Assembly (NCBI GenBank): GCA_015061615.1
Contig: SUWE01000001.1
Span: forward strand, 62,001-126,000
Length of the DNA: 64,000 nt
Direction: 5' to 3'
DNA from: Lentisphaerota bacterium
GTDB taxonomy: Bacteria > Verrucomicrobiota > Lentisphaeria > Victivallales > Victivallaceae
Of the stretch, positions 49,265-56,263 are shown in pieces. Positions within the stretch are counted from its first letter, which is position 1. The number at the start of each line of letters is the position of its first letter. The notes beneath the pieces were generated by a model. It had not been told where the DNA came from. It searched no databases and saw only the letters and a program-made list of their open reading frames with translations. Position numbers and translations under genes: made by a program.

Positions 49265-50539
49265 ATGGTTAATCCGGTGACAGAATTAACTAATGCCGAA
49301 TTGACGGCACTTAAAGTTGAGTTGGAAGCTGAATATTCTGAATACGCTTCCCGCAATCTTGCGCTGAACATGGCGCGCGGTAAACCCGCAGGTAAACTGC
49401 TTGATCACAATACAGATGTTTTGAAAACTCTGGATAATCCTTTTGCCGAAGATGGAACAGATGCCCGTAACTATGGTATTCTTGAAGGTTTGCCGGAAAT
49501 GCGCCGCTTTTTCGGTGAAGTACTGAACCTTGATCCGGAACGGATCATCGTCGGCGGTAACTCAAGTCTGACCCTTATGTACGACTCCATTGCCCGTCTG
49601 ATGATGTTCGGCACTTGCGGTAATCCGGCATGGAGAACTCTGCCCAAATTGAAGTTCCTCTGTCCAAGCCCCGGTTATGACCGTCACTTTGCCATTACTC
49701 AGGAGTTCGGCATTGAAATGATTGCTGTTCCCATGACTGAAAACGGTCCGGATATGGATGTTGTTGAGGAGCTTGCCGCCAATGACGAAGCTGTCAAAGG
49801 TATCTGGTGTGTCCCGCTTTACAGTAATCCGCAGGGTGTCTGTTACAGTGATGAAACCGTTGCCCGTTTGGGAAAAATGAAAACTGCTGCAAAAGATTTC
49901 AAGATTTTCTGGGATAACGCTTACGGTGTTCACCATATTTATGAGGAAGTCAAACTTGCCGATATTTTTGCCGCCTGTGAAGCCGGAGGCAATCCTGACC
50001 GCGCTTATTACTTCTTCTCCACCAGCAAAATCACATTCCCCGGAGCCGGTGTTGCTATGATGGCAGCATCTTTTGCTGAGCGCAAAGAGATATTGAAACG
50101 CATGGGTATTCAGACTATCGGCAGTGATAAGCTCAATCAGCTGCGCACTCTGCGTACTTTGAAAGATGCTCCGACTTTGAAAAAACATATGGCGGAACTT
50201 GCCGATATCCTCCGTCCCAAGTTTGATATCGTTCTCAACACTCTTGAAAGTGAATTAAGCGAAGGCAAGTATGCAAGCTGGATAACTCCCCGCGGCGGTT
50301 ACTTCGTTTCTCTGGATACGCTTGACGGTTGTGCGAAAAAGACTTTGGAACTGGCAAAAAATGCCGGTGTTACCATGACCGGTGCCGGTGCGACGTTCCC
50401 CTATAAAAACGATCCCCGTGACCGCAATATCCGCATCGCTCCGACTTATCCGACTGATGAGGAATTGCAGACCGCGATGAAGCTTTTCTGTGTGTGTGTA
50501 AAACTCGCCGCTGTAAAAAAGCTTTGCGGTGAATTTTGA
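49265..50539 (+). CDS. Type Ic aspartate aminotransferase (Asp_aminotransf family)
   Basis: A 424-residue fold-type I PLP enzyme. The N-terminus LNMARGKPAGKLLDHNTDVL and RNYGILEGLPEMRRFFGEVL, together with YFFSTSKITFPGAGVAMMAAS (PLP Lys), are the pattern of the MocR-like type Ic aspartate aminotransferases, first characterised in Corynebacterium, rather than the classic AspC. IWCVPLYSNPQGVCYSDE holds the N-P motif and FWDNAYGVHH the PLP Asp. It interconverts aspartate and oxaloacetate with glutamate and 2-oxoglutarate. Followed at 23 bases by the isochorismatase-like gene. Confidence 0.88.
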   Translation: MVNPVTELTNAELTALKVELEAEYSEYASRNLALNMARGKPAGKLLDHNTDVLKTLDNPFAEDGTDARNYGILEGLPEMRRFFGEVLNLDPERIIVGGNSSLTLMYDSIARLMMFGTCGNPAWRTLPKLKFLCPSPGYDRHFAITQEFGIEMIAVPMTENGPDMDVVEELAANDEAVKGIWCVPLYSNPQGVCYSDETVARLGKMKTAAKDFKIFWDNAYGVHHIYEEVKLADIFAACEAGGNPDRAYYFFSTSKITFPGAGVAMMAASFAERKEILKRMGIQTIGSDKLNQLRTLRTLKDAPTLKKHMAELADILRPKFDIVLNTLESELSEGKYASWITPRGGYFVSLDTLDGCAKKTLELAKNAGVTMTGAGATFPYKNDPRDRNIRIAPTYPTDEELQTAMKLFCVCVKLAAVKKLCGEF

Positions 50540-50562
50540 ACTGTAATAAATGAGGTGCGGCA

Positions 50563-51111
50563 ATGATATTTCCGACAGTTGAAAATGCTCTGCTTGTTGC
50601 GGTTGATTTGCAGACTAAACTTATGCCGGCGATGAGTGAAAGCGAGTCGATCATCCGCCGCGCCGGAATCATGGTGCAGGGAGCTGTTGAACTCGGTGTG
50701 GATATCGTTGTTTCAGAACAGTATCCCAAAGGATTGGGCAACACAGTTCCGGAAATATCTGCCTGGCTTCCTGGCAGTGCGCCGGTGATCGAAAAAAATT
50801 GTTTTTCAGTTTTCGGTTCTCCTGAGTTCAATACATTTTTGAGCAGTAAAAAACGCGAGGTTTTGATTTTTACCGGGGTTGAAATGCATGTCTGCATGTT
50901 GCAGAGCGTGCTTGATGCTTTGTCTGCGGGGTACGAAGTTATTGTCGTTGCCGATGCTGTCGGCAGCAGAAAAAATTCTGACCGCGATCTGGCTTTGGAA
51001 ATGGCAAGAAGTGCAGGTGCCGCTGTGTTGAGCAGTGAATCTGTACTTTTCATGCTTATGAGAGACTCCGGAAATCCGCACTTCAAGGCGATATCCAAAC
51101 TTATAAAGTAA
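50563..51111 (+). CDS. Isochorismatase-like cysteine hydrolase
   Basis: A 182-residue protein with the catalytic triad of the family: Asp15 (LLVAVDLQTKLM), Lys in VIEKNCFSVFGS (about residue 85) and Cys in FTGVEMHVCMLQSVLDAL (about 111). Relatives hydrolyse isochorismate, nicotinamide or carbamoyl derivatives; the ~180-residue YcaC/ISOC1-like subgroup has no agreed substrate. It sits between the aminotransferase and accD with short gaps (23 and 17 bases), so probably in one operon. Confidence 0.85.
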   Translation: MIFPTVENALLVAVDLQTKLMPAMSESESIIRRAGIMVQGAVELGVDIVVSEQYPKGLGNTVPEISAWLPGSAPVIEKNCFSVFGSPEFNTFLSSKKREVLIFTGVEMHVCMLQSVLDALSAGYEVIVVADAVGSRKNSDRDLALEMARSAGAAVLSSESVLFMLMRDSGNPHFKAISKLIK

Positions 51112-51128
51112 CAGAGGATCACATCGTT

Positions 51129-51983
51129 ATGGCTATATTCAGCAGAGGAAAATATTCAACTTTGAAAAGCTCCGGACCGCGCAAGATGATCATTCCAGAC
51201 GGTTCCTGGGTCAAGTGCAAAAAGTGCAGTCAGACGCTTTATACAGAGCGTTTACAGGATAATCTGCAAGTCTGCTGGTGTTGCGGTTATCACATGCCGA
51301 TGCCGGTGCGTGAACGTATCCGTCAACTGACAGATGAAAACAGCTTCCGTGAATCCGATGCAAATCTTGAGTCGGTAGATCCACTGAAATTTGTTGACTC
51401 CAAGAGTTATGCTGTACGTTTGGAAGAAAGTAAAAAGAAATCCGGAATGAACGAGGCTGTCTGCTGCGGCAGAGCGGCATTGAACAATATCCCGTTTTCA
51501 CTCGGAGTTATGAATTTTGACTTTATGGGAGCTTCAATGGGATCGGTCGTCGGTGAACGGATCACCCGGATGATCGAAAATGCCACTGCTAACGAAGAAA
51601 CAGCCGTTCTCGTTACCGCATCCGGTGGCGCGCGTATGCAGGAAGGTATCCTGAGTTTGATGCAGATGGCAAAGACCAGCGGTGCTTTAGCGCGTCACCG
51701 TGAAAAACGTCTCGGGTATATTGTCATAATGACCAATCCTACTTACGGCGGTGTTTCTGCAAGTTTTGCCACTCTCGGTGATGTCATTCTTTCTGAGCCC
51801 GGAGCTATGGTCGGCTTTGCCGGCCCCCGCGTTGTTCAGGAAACGACCAAGTCCGTTTTGCCCGAAGGATTCCAGACTGCGGAGTTCCTTTTGGCGCACG
51901 GATTGATTGATCGCGTGGTAGAACGCAAAAATTTACGAAAAGAATTATCTTTTTTACTTGACATTTTCAAGAAGAAGATATAA
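51129..51983 (+). CDS. accD: Acetyl-CoA carboxylase carboxyltransferase subunit beta
   Basis: A 284-residue AccD. The zinc ribbon C30-x2-C33-x15-C49-x2-C52 (VKCKKCSQTLY ... VCWCCGYHMP) is intact, followed by the crotonase-like domain with GVMNFDFMGASMGSVVGERI and SGGARMQEGILSLMQMAKT. With AccA it transfers the carboxyl group from biotin to acetyl-CoA, committing carbon to fatty acids. accA is not in the window. The 3' end of the gene contains the -35 of the SRP RNA promoter. Confidence 0.95.
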   Translation: MAIFSRGKYSTLKSSGPRKMIIPDGSWVKCKKCSQTLYTERLQDNLQVCWCCGYHMPMPVRERIRQLTDENSFRESDANLESVDPLKFVDSKSYAVRLEESKKKSGMNEAVCCGRAALNNIPFSLGVMNFDFMGASMGSVVGERITRMIENATANEETAVLVTASGGARMQEGILSLMQMAKTSGALARHREKRLGYIVIMTNPTYGGVSASFATLGDVILSEPGAMVGFAGPRVVQETTKSVLPEGFQTAEFLLAHGLIDRVVERKNLRKELSFLLDIFKKKI

Positions 51984-51984
51984 A
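51958..51984 (+). promoter_or_regulatory. Promoter of the SRP RNA inside the accD 3' end
   Basis: TTGACA (51958-51963) overlaps the codons for LeuAspIle of accD. TATAAA (51979-51984, spacer 15) or TAAATT (51981-51986, spacer 17) can serve as the -10. Either fits an RNA starting near 51991-51994. Confidence 0.55.
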
Positions 51985-51993
51985 TTATATAAT

Positions 51994-52108
51994 GTCGCAA
52001 GACGGACCTCGTGTGTTGTCTGAAGCGCCAACCGGGTCAGGTGGGGAACCAAGCAGCCCTACGCGATTTCTGACAGGCCATGAGTCATCTGTCTGCGGCG
52101 TTTTTTTT
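51994..52108 (+). ncRNA. ffs: Small signal recognition particle RNA (4.5S type) with terminator
   Basis: The conserved SRP54-binding hairpin is clear: GGGTCAGG-TG-GGGAAC-CAAGCAGCCC (52034-52060), with a GGAA tetraloop and the AGCAGCC side of the symmetric loop. The ends GTCGCAAGAC (51994-52003) and GTCTGCGGC (52091-52099) pair to close the rod, and eight T follow. About 106 nt, the size of the bacterial small SRP RNA. It binds Ffh and targets membrane proteins cotranslationally. Placement beside dnaX recalls the scr-dnaX neighbourhood in some Firmicutes. Confidence 0.93.
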
Positions 52109-52144
52109 CTGTAATTTATCTCTAAATTGAAGGGATTTTCCGTT

Positions 52145-52876
52145 ATGTGCGCTTTGAGAATCGACGGTCGTGCCTGTGACGAATTGCGTCCGCTTGTTTT
52201 GGAAACTGATTATCTTTCCCATCCATTGTCATCTGTTTTTATTTCCTGCGGTAAAACGAGGGTACTCACTGCGGTTTCCTGCGAAGAAAAAGTTCCCTCA
52301 TGGATGAAAAATCAGAAAGTTCCCGGCGGTTGGGTTACCTGTGAATACGGTATGCTCCCTTCTGCAACAACTGAACGCTGTCGCCGCGAGGCATCTGCCG
52401 GCAAACAGGGCGGCAGAACAGTGGAAATCCAGCGCCTTATCGGCCGCTCTTTGCGGATGGCTGTTGATTTGGAAAATCTCGGTGAAAGAACCCTTTATCT
52501 TGATTGTGATGTTGTCGATGCCGATGGCGGCACTCGTTGTGCAAGTATTTCCGGAGCGGCATTGGCGCTGGCAATCGGCTGCAAACGGCTTTTCCCTGCC
52601 GCTGAAAATCCTTTCAAAGAACTTGTTGCCGCTGTCAGTGTGGGGATCATCGACGGAGTGCCGATGCTTGATCTTTGTTATGAAGAAGATTCGCGTGCGG
52701 AAGTTGATATGAATGTTATTATGACTGCTTCAGGCAAACTTGTCGAAGTGCAGGGAACCGCTGAAGGCGCACCTTTTTCCCGCGCTCAGCTTAATGAATT
52801 GATTGATTTGGCTGAACATGGCTTGAAACAGATTTTTGTCCGTCAGCAGGAAATTCTGGAGAAGATCAATGGGTGA
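52145..52876 (+). CDS. rph: Ribonuclease PH
   Basis: The track start is TTG 52127; ATG 52145 (MCALRIDGRACDELRPLVLE), with GAAGGGA upstream, is likelier; 243 residues, normal for RNase PH. Family stretches are ILTAVSCEEKVPSWM-type (here VLTAVSCEEKVPSWMK), REASAGKQGGRTVEIQRLIGRSLRMAVDL (phosphate-binding Arg region) and LDCDVVDADGGTRCASISGA. It trims tRNA 3' ends phosphorolytically. The last eight bases overlap dnaX. Confidence 0.94.
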   Translation: MCALRIDGRACDELRPLVLETDYLSHPLSSVFISCGKTRVLTAVSCEEKVPSWMKNQKVPGGWVTCEYGMLPSATTERCRREASAGKQGGRTVEIQRLIGRSLRMAVDLENLGERTLYLDCDVVDADGGTRCASISGAALALAIGCKRLFPAAENPFKELVAAVSVGIIDGVPMLDLCYEEDSRAEVDMNVIMTASGKLVEVQGTAEGAPFSRAQLNELIDLAEHGLKQIFVRQQEILEKING

Positions 52877-54800
52877 ATATCAGGTCATCGCACGCAAATG
52901 GCGTCCGCAGTGTTTTGCTGACGTTGTCGGTCAGGAACATGTGGTAAGGACTTTGCGTAATGCAATAAGCAGCGGCAGAATTGCCCACGCGTATTTGTTT
53001 GTCGGACCCCGCGGAATCGGCAAAACCACACTTGCACGAATTTTTGCCAAAGCATTGAATTGTGAAAACCCGGTCAATGGTGAACCTTGCTGCAAGTGTG
53101 CCAGCTGTTTGGAACTTGCGGCGGAACGCAGTCTTGATGTTCTTGAAATCGACGCCGCCAGCCGTAACTCCACTGTTGATATGCGTGAATTGGCGGAAAA
53201 TGCTTTGACCCGTCCTGCAAACGGCAAGTATAAAATCTATATTATAGACGAAGTCCACATGCTCAGCAAACAGGCTTGGAACGTTTTGCTTAAAACAGTC
53301 GAAGAACCGCCTGCGCATGTAAAGTTTATTTTTGCGACGACCGAAGTTCATCAGGTTTTGCCGACGATTATTTCCCGTTGTCAGCGTTTCGACCTTATGC
53401 CGATACCGACCAGACTTATTGCAGGGCGATTGCAGCTTATTGCCGATACGGAAAAGGTGAGTATCAATCCTGCGGCTGTCAATGCCATTGCCCGCGCCGC
53501 AGAGGGCGGTATGCGTGATGCCCAGTCGCTTCTTGATCAGATGATTGCATTTTTTGCTGCCGGTGACGGGGCGCAAATTACTGAAGAACAGGTGTTGTCT
53601 CTTTTCGGTTTGACCGATAAAGCGGATATGGATGCGATTTTGAAAGCGGTTCTGCTGAATAATCCGGCAGAGGTCGTCACCCGCATTGCCGATCTTGCAA
53701 AACGGGGAAAGAATCTTGAAACTCTGTTTGATGATTTGTTGCGTGCCTTGCGTGCAGTTCAGCTTTGTACGATAATGGCGGATCCGTCTGCGCTTTTGGA
53801 TGAGTCCCCGGAAACATTGGATAGTTACCGTAAACTGTCTCAGCTTGCTCCGCGTGATACGATCCAGATATTGCTTGAAAATGTTGCTCCTGTCGGCAGG
53901 ATATTGCATGATGCTCTGAATAAGCAGGTTTATCTGGAAACATTGCTTTTGAAAGCGATGCGTGAGGCGCACGCAGTCCGTATCGGGGATATCCTTGCCC
54001 GTCTGAATCAGCTCCGCACAGCCGGAGAGTTGAAATTTCTTGAGCAGCTGCCGGTAGTGGAAAAGAATATCCATGTTTCTGTTGCTCCTGCGCAGGTTGC
54101 TGTTTCACAGAGTGAGGAAAAGGCAGCAGAAGTTTCTTCAGAAGTTCCGGCGGCGGAAACCTCAGTAGAGACTCCAGAAGAGCCGGCGGCTGTTGAACCG
54201 GTTGCTGTTGAACCGGTTGCTGTTGAACCGGTTGCGGAAAAGAAAGTGGAAGTTCCAACTGACGTTCCTGAAACAGAAACAGCTGTCGAAATTCCGACAG
54301 AACCGGTCGTCGCGGAACCGGCAGTGGAAACAAATGTTGCTGAAACGATTACGGAAATTCCGCCGGTTGCAGAGACGGAAACAGAATCATCTTCTGAAGT
54401 TACAGATGATGAGCCTGTTGAAGAAATCGAACCGGTTGAGGAAGAATCTGGCATTTGTGTATCAGAGAGTATTGATGATGAGAGTGTTGAGGAAGAATCT
54501 GAGGAAGATGATTTCTCCGAAGTCAGTGATGACAGTGTGCTTCCGGCAATGGAACTTATGCCCCCGCCGGAAGATATGAGCGACGATATTGATGAAGAAA
54601 CTGTTGTTGTTTTTGATCAGCCTTCTTCATATCAATATTCCCGAAGGGAGGATCCGAAAGACTCTCTTACACCGGACAGATTGCAAAAAAGTATTGCCAA
54701 TGATGACCCGCAGGCGCTTCACGATGTGGTGAAAAATAATCCAGTGGTAGAAGAAACGCTTGATTTGTTCAGTGGAATGGTGATCGATATCCATCGCTGA
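52869..54800 (+). CDS. dnaX: DNA polymerase III subunit gamma/tau
   Basis: ATG 52869 (MGEYQVIARKWRPQCFADVVGQ) overlaps rph by eight bases; 643 residues. Walker A VGPRGIGKTTLARIFAKAL, zinc-binding CCKCASC, Walker B IIDEVHMLSKQAWN and the arginine-finger region TIISRCQRFDL are all present in the N-terminal ~370 residues of the clamp loader ATPase. Residues beyond ~400 are acidic and rich in Glu, Val, Pro and Ala (AVEPVAVEPVAVEPVA), replacing the usual tau C-terminus. No slippery A-run for programmed frameshifting was recognised. The very acidic tail is unusual; its ability to bind the polymerase is unproven. Confidence 0.93.
   Translation: MGEYQVIARKWRPQCFADVVGQEHVVRTLRNAISSGRIAHAYLFVGPRGIGKTTLARIFAKALNCENPVNGEPCCKCASCLELAAERSLDVLEIDAASRNSTVDMRELAENALTRPANGKYKIYIIDEVHMLSKQAWNVLLKTVEEPPAHVKFIFATTEVHQVLPTIISRCQRFDLMPIPTRLIAGRLQLIADTEKVSINPAAVNAIARAAEGGMRDAQSLLDQMIAFFAAGDGAQITEEQVLSLFGLTDKADMDAILKAVLLNNPAEVVTRIADLAKRGKNLETLFDDLLRALRAVQLCTIMADPSALLDESPETLDSYRKLSQLAPRDTIQILLENVAPVGRILHDALNKQVYLETLLLKAMREAHAVRIGDILARLNQLRTAGELKFLEQLPVVEKNIHVSVAPAQVAVSQSEEKAAEVSSEVPAAETSVETPEEPAAVEPVAVEPVAVEPVAEKKVEVPTDVPETETAVEIPTEPVVAEPAVETNVAETITEIPPVAETETESSSEVTDDEPVEEIEPVEEESGICVSESIDDESVEEESEEDDFSEVSDDSVLPAMELMPPPEDMSDDIDEETVVVFDQPSSYQYSRREDPKDSLTPDRLQKSIANDDPQALHDVVKNNPVVEETLDLFSGMVIDIHR
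54191..54235 (+). repeat. Three tandem 15-bp repeats in dnaX
   Basis: Unit TGTTGAACCGGTTGC repeated three times without interruption, encoding VEPVA repeats in the disordered linker. Likely length-variable among strains. Confidence 0.9.
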
Positions 54801-54912
54801 TAAGAATATTTTTCCAGTAAAAAAAGGATAAGGAGAGGTGATTTCAAAAGTTTTTGAGAACTCTTGAAATTGTCTCAAGGTATATAATCAATCCATAACC
54901 GGAAGGATTTTT

Positions 54913-54986
54913 TGCAAAATCTGCCGGAACTTTCAGGTCGGGGGATGTGAAAGCAAGGTGTTGTTTCACCGCAGGTGAATTTTGCA
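54913..54986 (+). promoter_or_regulatory. Candidate three-way-junction leader RNA upstream of the pseudopilin operon
   Basis: Outer stem TGCAAAAT/ATTTTGCA (54913-54920, 54979-54986) continued by CTGC/GCAG (54921-54924, 54971-54974); inner hairpins CTTTCA/TGAAAG (54930-54935, 54948-54953) and GGTG/CACC (54957-54960, 54967-54970). An alternative hairpin TTCACC-GCA-GGTGAA (54965-54979) would disrupt the outer stem. AAAGGAG and the ATG follow within 25 bases. The pattern suggests a switch or thermosensor; no known riboswitch consensus was recognised. The rest of the 210-base gap 54801-55010 has no clear feature apart from AT-rich promoter-like TATATAAT near 54880. Confidence 0.45.
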
Positions 54987-55010
54987 GAAAAATAAAGGAG
55001 ATGTTTTTTT

Positions 55011-55694
55011 ATGAGTAGTAACAAAAGACTCCACCATGGTGGAGTAAAGCTTACCAGCTTTACTCTTATTGAACTCCTCGTTGTTATCGCGATAATCGCG
55101 ATTCTTGCCGCAATTCTGCTCCCTGCTTTGAACAGCGCCAGAGAACGGGGCAGAGCGGCGTCCTGTACCGCTAATTTGAAAGAACTCGGCAGAAGTTGCG
55201 ATATGTATGCCGATGATTATGATGACTGGTATCCTCATTGCGGCTATACCAGCAGCGATAGTACGGATAACTTTTTTACTCTGGAACCTATGGTAAAATA
55301 TTTTGGTGACCCAGCCAAAGATCCTTCTATTGTCCTTTGTCCCACAGGTGACCGTTATGGTCTGGGCAGATCAAAACAGGTCAGTACCAATTACAGTTAT
55401 ACATTCAACAATTATCTGGTTTGTCTCGGGCGGCTGTCAGGTTCCTCCTCTGATCTTACTGTCAAACGGTTGAAAGTTTCAAACCCCAGCGGCAGATTTC
55501 TTATGAGCGAAACAGGTTTTGACGGTTGGCGCAAAGCAATGGATAAAGGTTACGCCATTTTTAATGATAAAGATTATATTTCATTCCGTCACAACAAGAG
55601 AGCCGGAGTCGTTTTTGTGGATGGTCATGTCGAACTTCTTTCAAATGACGATTTCCCGTCTGTAAGCAAAGATACTGAAAATTTCTGGAAATAA
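55011..55694 (+). CDS. Type II secretion pseudopilin-like protein (prepilin N-terminus, H-X9-DG C-terminus)
   Basis: A 227-residue protein. The leader [16 protein letters not shown] precedes [20 protein letters not shown], the prepilin cleavage site and helix with Glu5, then [23 protein letters not shown]. The C-terminal [19 protein letters not shown] is a perfect H-X9-DGH motif. The central domain differs from the pseudopilin at 29437-30246, which otherwise has the same ends. The residue before the cleavage site is Ser. It heads a five-gene operon with discoidin-like and GH123-type secreted proteins and an epimerase. Inner-membrane or fibre location is expected; function unknown. Confidence 0.87.
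   Translation: MSSNKRLHHGGVKLTSFTLIELLVVIAIIAILAAILLPALNSARERGRAASCTANLKELGRSCDMYADDYDDWYPHCGYTSSDSTDNFFTLEPMVKYFGDPAKDPSIVLCPTGDRYGLGRSKQVSTNYSYTFNNYLVCLGRLSGSSSDLTVKRLKVSNPSGRFLMSETGFDGWRKAMDKGYAIFNDKDYISFRHNKRAGVVFVDGHVELLSNDDFPSVSKDTENFWK
55028..55065 (+). repeat. Two overlapping palindromes in the 5' coding region of the second pseudopilin gene
   Basis: ACTCCACCATGGTGGAGT is a perfect 18-bp palindrome (55028-55045), overlapped by GAGTAAAGCT-TACC-AGCTTTACTC (55042-55065, 10-bp arms). It encodes [11 protein letters not shown] at the prepilin cleavage site. The stems match those at 29447-29479, with compensating changes and a one-codon insertion confined to the loop. Confidence 0.85.
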
Positions 55695-55708
55695 TGGAGT
55701 AATAAATT

Positions 55709-56263
55709 ATGAAAAAATTCTATCTCACACTTGTCGCCCTTTTTTCACTGAATCTTTGCGGAGCAGAAAACCTGCTGACTGCCGCAGGTGCGTCTTATAC
55801 CGTGTTCCCCGGTGATTGGAATAAAAATCTTGTTAATGATAAGAATCTCGGTAAGATGATCGACCCTGATTTTGATCGTGCCAATGAAAAACGCAAAGGT
55901 CTGCTTGCTGATGGTGTGACTGCTCAGCGTGCAGTGTGTTACAACTATCACTGGACGGCCAAAGATCAGCGTTTTGTAACAATAGTTGCTGATCTTGGCA
56001 AAGAGTATGCTGTTGATAGCGTGCGTATTGTCGCATTCCGCAACAATGAGGCTTACCAGCCCGGAAATTTTGAGGTCGCCGTCAGCAGTGACAACATTGA
56101 ATTCAAAGAACTGGCAAAGGGGGATGACTGGGTTACCAAAGCCCGCTATGAACGTATTGCTGATGTTGCCGCATCCAGTGCAAAATGCCGTTATGTCCGC
56201 ATCAAAGTGTGGACTTGCGGTTCCTGGATAAATATTTCCGAAATCGGAGTTTTCGGAAAATGA
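55709..56263 (+). CDS. Secreted discoidin-like (F5/8 type C) protein
   Basis: A 184-residue protein with a signal peptide (MKKFYLTLVALFSLNLCGAEN). The body is a single F5/8 type C-like jelly roll: LLADGVTAQRAVCYNYHWTAKD, FVTIVADLGKEYAVDSVRIVAFRN, FEVAVSSDNIEFKELAKG, CRYVRIKVWTCGSWINISEIGVFG. These domains bind galactose-, fucose- or other glycans. There is no catalytic domain, so it probably acts as a surface or periplasmic carbohydrate-binding protein. It is 14 bases after the pseudopilin and overlaps the next gene by ATGA. Confidence 0.85.
   Translation: MKKFYLTLVALFSLNLCGAENLLTAAGASYTVFPGDWNKNLVNDKNLGKMIDPDFDRANEKRKGLLADGVTAQRAVCYNYHWTAKDQRFVTIVADLGKEYAVDSVRIVAFRNNEAYQPGNFEVAVSSDNIEFKELAKGDDWVTKARYERIADVAASSAKCRYVRIKVWTCGSWINISEIGVFGK

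Noticed and set aside
54930-54960. TTCAGGTCGGGGGATGTGAAAGCAAGG resemblance to the SRP RNA core
   Set aside because: Lacks the symmetric loop and GGAA tetraloop; a complete SRP RNA is present at 51994-52108.
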